From the NCBI GenBank assembly GCA_964511535.1, contig CAZEFW010000008.1:44476-108475 (forward strand): a stretch of 64,000 nt of DNA, read 5' to 3'. Below the pieces are notes generated by a model that was not told where the DNA came from, did no database searches, and saw only the letters and a program-made list of their open reading frames with translations. The DNA is from CAZCFB01 sp964511535. Lineage in GTDB: Bacteria; Myxococcota_A; Polyangia; GCA-2747355; CAZCFB01. Positions 8,811-16,909 of the stretch are shown in pieces. Each line of letters starts with the position of its first letter. The first letter of the stretch is position 1. The translations under genes were made by a program, and so were the position numbers.

Positions 8811-10004
8811 ATGCTCGAGAGGGTCGCCATACTGGCCACCGCCGCCGCCCTGGCGGGCTGCGCCACCACCGCGCCAGCCAGGAGCAAGGCGACGCCCGCG
8901 GCGGTGACGGTGGTGCCCTGGTCGGGGGCCGGTCCCACGGCCGCGGCCCTGGCCAGGCGCCCCCTGCTGCGGGTAAAGATCGAGCGGCCTGGACCGAAGC
9001 TCGCGAGCAAGAGCGGGGCTGACGATCCAGCGGTCGCCCGGGTGGTCGAAGCCTCCGACGCTGCCACCGCTGCGCTGGAGCGCGCGCGCCAGCAGTACCG
9101 CAAGCTCGAGTTCCGCCAGGCCGTGGCAGCGCTGACCCGCGCGCGGGAATCCCTGGCGCGGGTGACCCACGCCGTGGAGCAGATCCGGCTCCTTCGAGAG
9201 CTGAGCCTGCAGATCGGCATCAACCACCTGGCGCTCAAGGACCAGGCCGCCGCCATGGCCGCGCTCCAAGAGGCGGTGGCGCTGGGGCACGCGGGCCCGC
9301 CTGCGGGCAAATACCCGCCGGAGGTGGAGGCAGCCCTGGGGCGCGCCCGGGCCGAGCTGACGGCCGCCGCCCCGGGGACCATCAGCGTCACCACCCGACC
9401 GGCCGGCGCGAGGCTCCTCGTCGACGGCAAGGAGCGAGGCCGCACGCCAGCCACGGTGCAGGTGCCGCCGGGCTTGCACCACCTGTACCTTGATCTGGAG
9501 CTGCACCAGCCGCGGGTGCTGCAGGTGCGAGCGGCCAGCGCCCGGGTGGAGCAGGCCGAGGTGTACCTGAAGCCGAGCGAGGGGGACGCGCTGCGCCGGC
9601 AGCTGCGCCACATGTACGATGACGGGGCCGCGCCCCCCGCAGGAGCGACGACGGGGCTGGCGAGGGTCTTCGGCCCCGGGCGAGCCCTGCTCACCGTGGA
9701 CGGGGCAGGCGCCGGGCTCACGGCGACGGCGGCGTGGACCGGCCCACAGCAGGCCAGCCATCGCTGCACGGCAAAGTCCCCTGCCGCCCTCGCGCGCTGT
9801 CTGGAGCCTCCCCTGTTCAAGCTGGGCGGCGGCGTGGGCCAGGCGCGCGCGGACCCGAAGCCCGCCGCCAGCTCCCCGCTCTACAAGCGCTGGTGGTTCT
9901 GGGCCGTGGTGGGCGGCGGCGCGGCCGCCCTGGCCGGCGGCGCGGTGGGGATCTACTACGGCACGCGGGGCGACCCCGGCACCGACGTTTACCTGGAGAA
10001 GTGA
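8811..10004 (+). CDS. PEGA-domain lipoprotein with C-terminal membrane anchor
   Basis: A 397-residue protein with a lipoprotein signal (lipobox LAGC, Cys17). Residues ~75-180 form a helical, TPR-like region (AALERARQQYRKLEF and following). A PEGA domain follows at ~187-255, containing SVTTRPAGARLLVDGKERG, a surface or sugar-associated repeat. The C-terminal ~40 residues contain WWFWAVVGGGAAALAGG, a glycine-rich transmembrane segment like that of the gene at 30884. The stop lies one base before the UbiD-family start, so it is almost certainly co-transcribed with the isoprenoid genes. No enzymatic motif is seen; its role in that operon is unclear. Confidence 0.82.
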   Translation: MLERVAILATAAALAGCATTAPARSKATPAAVTVVPWSGAGPTAAALARRPLLRVKIERPGPKLASKSGADDPAVARVVEASDAATAALERARQQYRKLEFRQAVAALTRARESLARVTHAVEQIRLLRELSLQIGINHLALKDQAAAMAALQEAVALGHAGPPAGKYPPEVEAALGRARAELTAAAPGTISVTTRPAGARLLVDGKERGRTPATVQVPPGLHHLYLDLELHQPRVLQVRAASARVEQAEVYLKPSEGDALRRQLRHMYDDGAAPPAGATTGLARVFGPGRALLTVDGAGAGLTATAAWTGPQQASHRCTAKSPAALARCLEPPLFKLGGGVGQARADPKPAASSPLYKRWWFWAVVGGGAAALAGGAVGIYYGTRGDPGTDVYLEK

Positions 10005-10005
10005 C

Positions 10006-11280
10006 ATGCAGCTCAGAGCGTTTTCCCGGCGCCTGGAGCAGGACGGCCGCCTGCTCCGGATTCAACGAGAGGTGGACCCGGTCCACGAGGCCGCCGCCCT
10101 GATCCGCGCCCTGCGGGGGCGCCCGGTGCTGCTGGAAAATGTGCGAGGGCAGCGCATGCCCGTGGCGTCGAACCTGTGCGCCAGCCGCGACCTGGTGTGC
10201 GCCGCCCTGGGCGTCCAGCGCAGCGACCTGCTGGCCCACCTGGACCGCGCCGCGGCCGCGCCAGAGGAACCCGAGGTGGTGGACGCGTCAGCCTACCGCC
10301 AGCTGGAGGCTGACCTGACGGCGCTGCCGATCCTGACCCACTACGCCGAGGACGGCGGGCCGTACATCGCCTCCGGCATCGCGGTGGCGCGAGACGCGGA
10401 GCACGGCCTCAACGCCTCGTTCCACCGCGCCATGGTGCGCGCGCCGGGGGAGCTGGTGTTCCGCATCGTCAAGCGCCACCTGCACCAGTTCATGGAGCGC
10501 GGCCTGACCGAGGTGGCGTTCTGCGTGGGTAACCCGATCCAGGTGTTGCTGGCGGCGGCCATGTCGGTGCCCCTGGGCCAGAGCGAGCTCGCCATCGCCA
10601 ACGCCCTGGCCGAGACCCGGCTGGTGGAGCTCGCCGGCCACAGGGTGCCCGAGTCGGAGCTGGTGTTCATCTGCGAGCTGACCCGGGAGCAGGCCGACGA
10701 GGGGCCCTTTCTGGACCTCACCGGCACCTTCGACATCGTGCGCCGCCAGCCGGTGTGGCGGGTACGGGAGATCCACGCCCGGCGCGACGCCCTGTACCAC
10801 GCGCTGCTGCCCGGCGACCTGGAGCACGAGCTGCTCATGGGCATGCCCCGGGAGCCCACCATCTTCAAGGCGGTGGCCGAGGTGTGCACCTGCCTGGACG
10901 TGCGCGTCACCCCGGGCGGCTGCTCCTGGCTGCACGGCGCGGTGCAGATCCGCAAGGAGCGCCCCGGCGACGGGCGCCGCGCCATCGAGGCGGCGTTCCA
11001 CGGCCACGCATCCATGAAGCATGTGTTCGTGGTGGATGAAGACATCGACATCAGCGATCCGGCGCAGATGGAGTGGGCCATGGCCACGCGGTTTCAGGCC
11101 CACCGCGACCTGGTGGTGAGGGAGGGGGACAAGGGCTCCTCCCTCGACCCGTCGGCTGACCTGGCGACCAAGGCCACCACCAAGGTCGGCTTCGACCTGA
11201 CGGTGCCCCACGGCGAGGACCGGCAAAGGTTCCGCCGCGTGCCGCCGCCGGTGGCCATCGACCTGGACGACTACCTGTGA
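10006..11280 (+). CDS. UbiD-family decarboxylase, probable anhydromevalonate phosphate decarboxylase
   Basis: A 424-residue UbiD-superfamily protein, a prenylated-FMN-dependent (de)carboxylase. The motif EGPFLDLTGTFDIVRRQPV (232-250) followed by HARRDALYHALLPG (257-270) and EHELLMGMPREP resembles archaeal UbiD homologues rather than polyprenyl-hydroxybenzoate decarboxylases. In archaea this family member removes CO2 from trans-anhydromevalonate 5-phosphate to give isopentenyl phosphate. The assignment rests mainly on context: the stop overlaps (GTGA) the aconitase-X large subunit, and UbiX (the cofactor-making enzyme) and isopentenyl phosphate kinase follow. ATG at 10006 is chosen because it abuts the previous stop. 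A menaquinone/ubiquinone role is less likely here. Confidence 0.88.
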   Translation: MQLRAFSRRLEQDGRLLRIQREVDPVHEAAALIRALRGRPVLLENVRGQRMPVASNLCASRDLVCAALGVQRSDLLAHLDRAAAAPEEPEVVDASAYRQLEADLTALPILTHYAEDGGPYIASGIAVARDAEHGLNASFHRAMVRAPGELVFRIVKRHLHQFMERGLTEVAFCVGNPIQVLLAAAMSVPLGQSELAIANALAETRLVELAGHRVPESELVFICELTREQADEGPFLDLTGTFDIVRRQPVWRVREIHARRDALYHALLPGDLEHELLMGMPREPTIFKAVAEVCTCLDVRVTPGGCSWLHGAVQIRKERPGDGRRAIEAAFHGHASMKHVFVVDEDIDISDPAQMEWAMATRFQAHRDLVVREGDKGSSLDPSADLATKATTKVGFDLTVPHGEDRQRFRRVPPPVAIDLDDYL

Positions 11281-12473
11281 GCGACCTGGAGCTGACCGGG
11301 GCGCAGGAGGGGATGCTCCAGGGCGCCGAGGGCGAGGTGGTCCAGCGCCTGATGCGCCTGCTGGTGCGGCTGGGCCAGGTGTTCGGCGCGCGCCGGCTGG
11401 TCCCTGTCTCGTCCGTTCAGGTCTCGGGCGTGTCGTACAAGTCAATCGGCGAGCCGGGGCTGGCGTTCCTCGAGGACATGGCGGAGCGCGGCGCCCGGGT
11501 GCGGGTGCCCACCACGCTGAACCCGGCCGGTATGGACCTGGTGCGCTGGCGCGAGCTCGGCTTCCCCGAGGCGTTCGCCGCCAGGCAGCAGCGGATCATC
11601 GCGGCGTTCGAGCGCATGGAGATCGCGCCCACGGTCACCTGCACGCCCTACCTGGCGGGCAACCGACCGGCGCGGGGCGATCACATCGCCTGGGCCGAGA
11701 GCTCGGCGGTCTCCTTCGCAAACTCGGCCCTCGGCGCGCGCACCAACCGTGAAGGAGGGCCCGGGGCCCTTGCCGCGGCGGTCTGCGGCTGCACCCCCTG
11801 CTACGGGCTGCACCTGGACGAGGGGCGGCGGCCCACCGTCGTCCTGGACATCCAGGCCCCGCTCCGGACCCGGGCCGACTTCGGCGCGCTGGGCAACCAT
11901 GTGGGGCGGCTGGTGCGCGATGGGATTCCCTATTTCACCGGTATTTCAGACGCTTGCGAGGATGATCTCAAGGCGCTGGGCGCGGCCATGGCGGCCAGCG
12001 GCGCCGTGGCCCTGTACCACGTGGAGGGGATCACGCCCGAGGCCAGCGAGCACGAGGCCGGCGGCCTCGAGCGCCTCGCCGTGACCACGGAGCATCTGAG
12101 CGAGGCCCGCGCGCGCCTGGGCCACCACGGCGACCCGGAGCTGCTGGTGTTCGGCTGCCCCCACGCCTCGCTGGACGAGGTGCGCGCCGTGGCGGACCTG
12201 GTGCGCGGGCGCACCCTGGCCCGGCGGCTGTGGGTCTGCACCTCCCGGGCGGTGCGCGAGGTGGCGGACCGCGCCGGCCTGGTGGCCGACCTCGAGGCTG
12301 CCGGGGCTCAGGTGGTGGCCGACACCTGCATGGTGGTGGCGCCCATCGAGCAGATGGGCGTGGGCGCCACGGCCGTGGACTCGGGCAAGGCCGCCGCCTA
12401 CCTGCCCGGCTTCTGCCAGCAACGGGTCACCTTCGGCGACCTGGAGCAGCTGGTGCGCGAGGCGCTGTCATGA
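11277..12473 (+). CDS. Aconitase X large subunit, probable phosphomevalonate dehydratase
   Basis: A 398-residue aconitase-X catalytic (large) subunit. Signature segments are SGVSYKSIGEPGLAFLEDMA, VPTTLNPAGMDL, CTPYLAGNRP, AWAESSAVSFANSALGARTN and GCPHASLDE. Cys122, Cys294 and Cys351 (in DTCMVVAP) are the likely iron-sulfur ligands. Separate large and small subunits are the archaeal arrangement, in which the enzyme dehydrates mevalonate 5-phosphate to trans-anhydromevalonate 5-phosphate; bacterial single-chain relatives dehydrate cis-3-hydroxyproline. Neighbouring UbiD, UbiX and IPK genes favour the mevalonate function. The start is GTG inside the UbiD stop (GTGA); the 3' end overlaps the small subunit start (ATGA). 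Confidence 0.93.
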   Translation: MSDLELTGAQEGMLQGAEGEVVQRLMRLLVRLGQVFGARRLVPVSSVQVSGVSYKSIGEPGLAFLEDMAERGARVRVPTTLNPAGMDLVRWRELGFPEAFAARQQRIIAAFERMEIAPTVTCTPYLAGNRPARGDHIAWAESSAVSFANSALGARTNREGGPGALAAAVCGCTPCYGLHLDEGRRPTVVLDIQAPLRTRADFGALGNHVGRLVRDGIPYFTGISDACEDDLKALGAAMAASGAVALYHVEGITPEASEHEAGGLERLAVTTEHLSEARARLGHHGDPELLVFGCPHASLDEVRAVADLVRGRTLARRLWVCTSRAVREVADRAGLVADLEAAGAQVVADTCMVVAPIEQMGVGATAVDSGKAAAYLPGFCQQRVTFGDLEQLVREALS

Positions 12474-12859
12474 CCGGCCGCTCCGTCTCCCCCGGCAAAG
12501 CCCGGGCCAGGGCCCTGGTCTCCCGCGAGCCCATCGGCTTCTACGGCGGCGTGGACGCGGACACGGGGGTGGTCATCGACCGCGGCCACCCCCTGGAGGG
12601 CCGCTGCGTGGCCGGGCGGGTGCTGGTGTTCCCCTGCGGCAAGGGCTCCACCGTGGGCTCCTACGTGATCTACGGCCTGAGCAAAAACGGCGTGGCCCCG
12701 GCGGCCATCGTAAACGCCGAGACCGAGGCCATCGTGGCCACCGGCGCGATCCTGGCCGGCATCCCCTGCGTGGACGGCGTGGACCTGAGCGCCATCTCCG
12801 ACGGCGACCTGCTGGAGGTGGACGCCGATTCTGGTACCGTTAGGCATGTCCAAACCTGA
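12470..12859 (+). CDS. Aconitase X small subunit (DUF126), probable phosphomevalonate dehydratase
   Basis: A 129-residue DUF126 swivelling domain, the small subunit that completes aconitase X. Conserved parts are FYGGVDADTGVVID, the PCGKGSTVGSYVIYGL segment (55-70) carrying the serine thought to act in catalysis, and IPCVDGVD. Length is normal for the archaeal small subunit. Start ATG overlaps the large-subunit stop in ATGA, implying coupled synthesis of the two subunits in equal amount. The 3' end overlaps the UbiX gene by 14 bases. An earlier in-frame start would lie within the large subunit and adds no family similarity. Confidence 0.93.
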   Translation: MTGRSVSPGKARARALVSREPIGFYGGVDADTGVVIDRGHPLEGRCVAGRVLVFPCGKGSTVGSYVIYGLSKNGVAPAAIVNAETEAIVATGAILAGIPCVDGVDLSAISDGDLLEVDADSGTVRHVQT

Positions 12860-13409
12860 GCGGATCATCGTCGGCGTCACCGGCGCGTCAGGCGCGGCCC
12901 TGGCCGAGCAGCTGCTGCGGGCCCTGGGGCGCACCGGGTGCGAGACCCACCTGGTCATCTCCGAGGCCGGGCGGCGAGTGGTGAAGCATGAGACGGGCCG
13001 CGGCGCGGCCGCGCTGGAGGACCTGGCCGACCATGTCCACGGCCCTGCTGACCTGTTCGCGCCCATCGCCTCGGGGTCGTTTCAGGCCAGCAGCATGATC
13101 GTGGTGCCCTGCTCCATGAAGACCCTGGCCGGCATCGCCAGCGGCTTCGCCGACGATCTGCTGCTGCGCGCCGCGGACGTCACCCTCAAGGAGCGACGGC
13201 GGCTGGTGCTGGTGGCCCGCGAGACGCCCCTGTCGCTGATCCACATCGAGAACATGCGCCGGGTCACCCTGGCCGGCGCGGTGGTGCTGCCGCCGGTGCT
13301 CTCCATGTACACCGCGCCGACGAGCCTGCAGCAGGTGGTGGATCAGATCGTGGCCCGGGCGCTGGATCTGCTGGGCGTGCAGAGCGACCTGGGCCGGAGG
13401 TGGGGATGA
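12846..13409 (+). CDS. ubiX: UbiX-type flavin prenyltransferase
   Basis: A 187-residue flavoprotein that makes prenylated FMN from FMN and dimethylallyl phosphate, the cofactor required by UbiD-type decarboxylases. Motifs include GVTGASGA (residues 10-17), VVPCSMKTLAGIASGFADDL, LKERRRLVLVARETPLS and the C-terminal LPPVLSMYTAPTSLQQVVDQ. It overlaps the aconitase-X small subunit by 14 bp and IPK by 4 bp (ATGA). Placement next to the UbiD-like gene supports a dedicated cofactor supply for anhydromevalonate phosphate decarboxylase. Dimethylallyl phosphate could be derived from the same pathway. Confidence 0.95.
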   Translation: MSKPERIIVGVTGASGAALAEQLLRALGRTGCETHLVISEAGRRVVKHETGRGAAALEDLADHVHGPADLFAPIASGSFQASSMIVVPCSMKTLAGIASGFADDLLLRAADVTLKERRRLVLVARETPLSLIHIENMRRVTLAGAVVLPPVLSMYTAPTSLQQVVDQIVARALDLLGVQSDLGRRWG

Positions 13410-14188
13410 GGGGGCTGCAGCTGGTCAAGCTGGGCGGGTCGCTGATCACCGACAAGTCCACGCCCTATACCGTGGAGCGGGAGACCCTCGACCGCCTGTG
13501 CGGCGAGGTGCACCAGGCGCGCCAGGAAGCAGGAGACCTGCCCCTGGTGCTGGCCCACGGCGCCGGCTCCTTCGGCCATGTCACGGCCGCGCGGTACGGC
13601 ACGCACCGCGGCATCCAGGCGCCCGGAGACTGGCGCGGCTTCGCCGAGGTGAACCGGGACGCCGCCCGCCTCGACGGCATGGTCCACGAGGCGCTCACCC
13701 GGGCGGGCGCGGTGGCGGTGCCGCTGCAGCCGTCGGCCGCGTGCGTCACCCGGGGTGGCCGCATCTCGCGCTACGAGGTGGAGCCGGTGCGGCGGCTGCT
13801 GCAGGCGGGGGTGATCCCGCTGCTGTACGGCGACGCCGTCGTGGACCAGGAGCGAGGGTGCGCCATCGCCTCCACCGAGGAGATCCTGCGCCACCTGGCG
13901 GCCGAGCTCGCCCCGGAGCGGGTGCTCATGGTGGGCAAGGTGGACGGCGTGCTGGGTCAGGACGGCGAGCTGATCCGCGAGATCACGAGGGACAGCTTCG
14001 ACCGGGTGCGCCGCGCGCTGCACCCCTCGGACGGGGTGGCTGACGTCACCGGCGGCATGCTGCAGAAGGTGCAGATGGCGCTGGCCTTTGGCGTGCCGGC
14101 AGAGATCATCAACGGCACCGTTCCGGGGCTTCTCCAGCGTGCGCTGTCTGGCGAGCGAGGGCTCGGCACGACTATAACGCCGGATTGA
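13406..14188 (+). CDS. Isopentenyl phosphate kinase
   Basis: A 260-residue amino-acid-kinase-fold enzyme that phosphorylates isopentenyl phosphate to IPP. The signature is clear: LVKLGGSLITDK (residues 6-17, Lys8 and Lys17), AHGAGSFGHV with His58, the residue distinguishing IPK from glutamate and aspartate kinases, LLYGDAVVD, and DVTGGMLQKV near the C-terminus. ATG at 13406 is chosen: it overlaps the ubiX stop (ATGA) and GGAGG lies six bases upstream; GTG at 13400 is in frame but overlies that ribosome site. It closes the archaeal-type pathway. Its 3' end overlaps the convergent Kelch-like gene by 17 bp. Confidence 0.95.
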   Translation: MRGLQLVKLGGSLITDKSTPYTVERETLDRLCGEVHQARQEAGDLPLVLAHGAGSFGHVTAARYGTHRGIQAPGDWRGFAEVNRDAARLDGMVHEALTRAGAVAVPLQPSAACVTRGGRISRYEVEPVRRLLQAGVIPLLYGDAVVDQERGCAIASTEEILRHLAAELAPERVLMVGKVDGVLGQDGELIREITRDSFDRVRRALHPSDGVADVTGGMLQKVQMALAFGVPAEIINGTVPGLLQRALSGERGLGTTITPD

Positions 14189-15704
14189 AGCGCTCGGCGG
14201 AGCCCTGCAGAAATCCGCCGGTGAACAGCACCGTGCCGTCGCGCAGCTTGGTCGCCGTGTGGTAGCTGCGCCACTCCTGCATCTTGACCTGCTTGATGTC
14301 GGCCTTCTTGATGGCGGCGCAGGTGCACTTGACCGGAACCAGCTCCGCCATGGCCACGGCGGTGGCCGTGCCGCCGGCCACCAGCAACCGGCGGCTCCCC
14401 CCGGGCCCACGCACCACCGTGGCCGAGTGGCCCGTGTGGTAGGTGTGCAGCTGCCCGACCTTGACCAGCCGGGTGGGCGCGGCCGTGTCGAGGCAGTGGA
14501 TCTCGTTCAGGTGGGTCTCCTGCTTGTTGGTGGGGTTGACCACCGTGCCGCCGGTGACGTAAATGGCGCCGGTGCCGCCCCCGCTGCACGGCACCCGCGC
14601 CGCCGCCGCGCCGTGGCGCCCCACCTGCAGGCCGAAGCCGGCGATGGGCTGGAAGCAGGGGGCCTTTCCGCAGGGGGCCTTGCCCGACATGTGGAAGATC
14701 TCCTCTTGCACCGGCGTGGCCTTGGGGTAGAGCTGCCCGCCCACCAGCAGCGCCCGGCGGCCGTCTCCGAAAGCTACCGCCTGCGGGCTGGTGCGCGGCT
14801 CGGCGAGCTTGAGCCCCTCGTTGCCCACGCGCATGCCCTTCGCCGGGTCGTACAGCTCGGCCGAGGCCGCGGCGTACAGCGACGCCGCCCCGCCGGCCAA
14901 CAGCAGCCGGTCGGGAGACACCATCACCGCGGCGTGGGCGTAGCGGGCGAACAGCATGGAGGTCTTGCCCGCGGTGCTGCCTCGCCTGAACGACTCGACG
15001 AGGTCCAGCGGCACCAGCCCCTTCTTGTCGGCCTTGACGTACACGCCCCCCGTGAGCAGCGCGCCGCCGCCGCCGGGGGCCGGGACCGCGCGGTGCCAGA
15101 TGCGCCGCTGGCTCAGCCGCGCCGGCAACAGGGAGAAGGTGCCGGCCAGGGGGTCGTAAGCCTCCACCGTCTCGTGGATGGTCGCCCGGGTCAGGTCGTT
15201 GATGTCGGCGATGGACAGCTTGCTGCCGCCCGCCACCAGCACCTCGCCGGCGGCCGTGGCCCCGTTGACCAGGGTGGCCGAGTGGTAGACCCGCTGGGCT
15301 GACAGGGCGCCCGTGGCAGAGCTCCGGTCGGCGCAGTCGAGGTACACGCCCACCCGGGCCTCGCCGTCGCCGTTGCGGAACAGCGGGCTCTGGCCGCTGA
15401 CCTTGCCGCCCGCCCCGCAGGGGCCGCCCTTGGCGAGGGTCACCACTACCTTCACGCGGTACGACCGGCCCGGCTCCAGGTCGAGCCCCTCGAACAGCCG
15501 CTGGCGCGATGCGAGGGAGGCGGCCGCGACCTGCGCTTGCTGCAGGGCGGCGCCGCTGTCACCGTCGAGCAGGGACAGGGCCAGGGTGCCGTTGAGCTTG
15601 TCCAGCGCCAGGGTGGCGGGGGCGCCCAGCTTGATGACCACCGTGGAGGGGTCGGCGCAGGCGGCGAGGGTCAGCAGCAGGAGGGTGGCGAGGTGGGGAC
15701 GCAA
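14172..15704 (-). CDS. Kelch-repeat-like lipoprotein
   Basis: A 510-residue protein with a lipoprotein signal (LTLAAC, Cys16). About 130 N-terminal residues look like beta-sandwich. The rest contains Kelch-like blades recognisable by HSATLVNG, LVAGG, HAAVMVSPDRLLLAGGAA, ALLVGGQ and HTATKLRDGTVLFTGGF, so a beta-propeller on the outer envelope is expected. The start is TTG at 15704, since no ATG would give the signal peptide; a TATAAT-like box at 15714-15719 (minus strand) would give a nearly leaderless transcript. Function unknown. It overlaps the IPK stop tail to tail. Confidence 0.78.
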   Translation of the reverse strand: MRPHLATLLLLTLAACADPSTVVIKLGAPATLALDKLNGTLALSLLDGDSGAALQQAQVAAASLASRQRLFEGLDLEPGRSYRVKVVVTLAKGGPCGAGGKVSGQSPLFRNGDGEARVGVYLDCADRSSATGALSAQRVYHSATLVNGATAAGEVLVAGGSKLSIADINDLTRATIHETVEAYDPLAGTFSLLPARLSQRRIWHRAVPAPGGGGALLTGGVYVKADKKGLVPLDLVESFRRGSTAGKTSMLFARYAHAAVMVSPDRLLLAGGAASLYAAASAELYDPAKGMRVGNEGLKLAEPRTSPQAVAFGDGRRALLVGGQLYPKATPVQEEIFHMSGKAPCGKAPCFQPIAGFGLQVGRHGAAAARVPCSGGGTGAIYVTGGTVVNPTNKQETHLNEIHCLDTAAPTRLVKVGQLHTYHTGHSATVVRGPGGSRRLLVAGGTATAVAMAELVPVKCTCAAIKKADIKQVKMQEWRSYHTATKLRDGTVLFTGGFLQGSAERFNPAL

Positions 15705-15737
15705 GGTGGGGACATTATAGCGCCGGCGAGCGGCGCC

Positions 15738-16724
15738 CTACAGCGCGGTCTTGAACACGCACTTGGCGGCGCTGCCCTCGGCGGGGTTGGTGTTGTAGTT
15801 GTCCTGGTAGAACACGCGGCGGAACAGGGCGTCCCAGCACTCGGTGATCTCCACCTTGACGCTGGCGGGCAGGTCTCCGCCCGAGGCGGTGGCGTCGCCG
15901 CGGCCGGCGCCGGCTGCGGTCCAGCGGCTCTTGACCGTGTAGAGCTCCTTCTTGCTCAGGCTCTTGTCCTTGTGCAGGTCCACGCGGGTGGCGTACTTGA
16001 ACTCGCCCGAGGCGTCCACGCGATCGAGGTAGGTGTAGGCCGCGTTGACCTTGTCGCCGCCGTTGTCCGAGTAGTCGGTGAGCACCAGCTTGATGGCCCG
16101 CTTGACGCCCGTGGTGTCGTAGGTGGCGGCCATCTTGCCGGTGTCCTGGTAGGTCAGCGGGTCGAGCTTGTTCAGGGCGCTGGCGTTGGCCCAGTAGGTG
16201 CCGGCGAAGCCGCTGAAGTACTTGCTGTAGCCCTTGACCGAGGTGCCGGCCAGGATGGTGACGAACTTGCCCTTGATGTGGCCCTTGCGCCGGGCCGACA
16301 GGGCGTAGGCGTACTTGCCGGGGCCCTTGCGCTGGACATTGAGCATCCAGGTCAGCGGCTCCAGCGGCGGCGTCCAGGGGCCCCAGGTGGCCACGCCGCT
16401 CTGCAGGAAGGTGGGCGGCTGCTGCACGATGCCCTCGATGATGTTGAGGCCGACCCAGATGGAGCGGTTCAGGCTGCGCGAGACGCTGTAGGTCAGCTGG
16501 TACATGTCGGCGCGCTGGCCCAGCAGGGCCTGGTCGATGGTGCCCACCTCGCCGGACTGGCTGCTGGACGAGCTGCCCGCGGGGACCATCAGGGCCAGGT
16601 CGTCCCGGGTGGGCACCGCGCTGGAGAGCTCCTCCTCCTCGGGGTCGATGCCGCCGCAGGCCAGCACACCCGCGACGAGAGAGGTGATGGTCAGGGTGAC
16701 GAGGATACGGTTGATCTGGTTCAT
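15738..16724 (-). CDS. Hypothetical lipoprotein
   Basis: A 328-residue protein with a lipobox ending at Cys23 (VLACGG). An acidic/serine-rich linker (SSSSSQSGE) follows, then a beta-rich body ending in CVFKTAL. Start at 16724 is backed by AAAGGAG upstream at normal spacing; an upstream in-frame extension is rejected because it buries the signal peptide. No recognised domain. It lies 33 bp upstream of the Kelch-like lipoprotein gene in the same direction and may be co-transcribed with it. It is divergent from the lipoprotein gene at 16910. Confidence 0.7.
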   Translation of the reverse strand: MNQINRILVTLTITSLVAGVLACGGIDPEEEELSSAVPTRDDLALMVPAGSSSSSQSGEVGTIDQALLGQRADMYQLTYSVSRSLNRSIWVGLNIIEGIVQQPPTFLQSGVATWGPWTPPLEPLTWMLNVQRKGPGKYAYALSARRKGHIKGKFVTILAGTSVKGYSKYFSGFAGTYWANASALNKLDPLTYQDTGKMAATYDTTGVKRAIKLVLTDYSDNGGDKVNAAYTYLDRVDASGEFKYATRVDLHKDKSLSKKELYTVKSRWTAAGAGRGDATASGGDLPASVKVEITECWDALFRRVFYQDNYNTNPAEGSAAKCVFKTAL

Positions 16725-16866
16725 GGCTCGGCTCCTTTGTTTGCGTTGTCTGCGAAGGGAAGATTGCAGGGGGCGTGCCATGAAGGTGAGTCATCCCAAC
16801 GGACCGAAATCACTTGTGTTAGGATCATGAGCTGCTCGAGCGAGCGGGGGCGCCGAGTGTAACCAT

Positions 16867-16895
16867 ACTCACCCGGGGTGAGTGCTATTGCACTC
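16867..16895 (+). promoter_or_regulatory. Two overlapping palindromes upstream of a lipoprotein gene
   Basis: ACTCACC-CGG-GGTGAGT (16867-16883) and GAGTGC-TATT-GCACTC (16880-16895) share four bases and end 14 bases before the start codon at 16910. Such nested perfect inverted repeats in a divergent intergenic region are good operator candidates. No regulator is identified and no convincing -35/-10 pair was found beside them. Confidence 0.4.
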
Positions 16896-16909
16896 AGCTG
16901 GAGGTGCCG

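Noticed and set aside
11277..12859. Aconitase of the TCA cycle, or cis-3-hydroxyproline dehydratase
   Set aside because: Motifs are those of aconitase X and not of AcnA/AcnB. Split subunits plus UbiD, UbiX and IPK neighbours favour phosphomevalonate dehydratase over proline catabolism.
10006..13409. UbiD and UbiX as ubiquinone biosynthesis genes
   Set aside because: No other ubi gene is near, and the UbiD motifs and operon partners match the archaeal mevalonate type.
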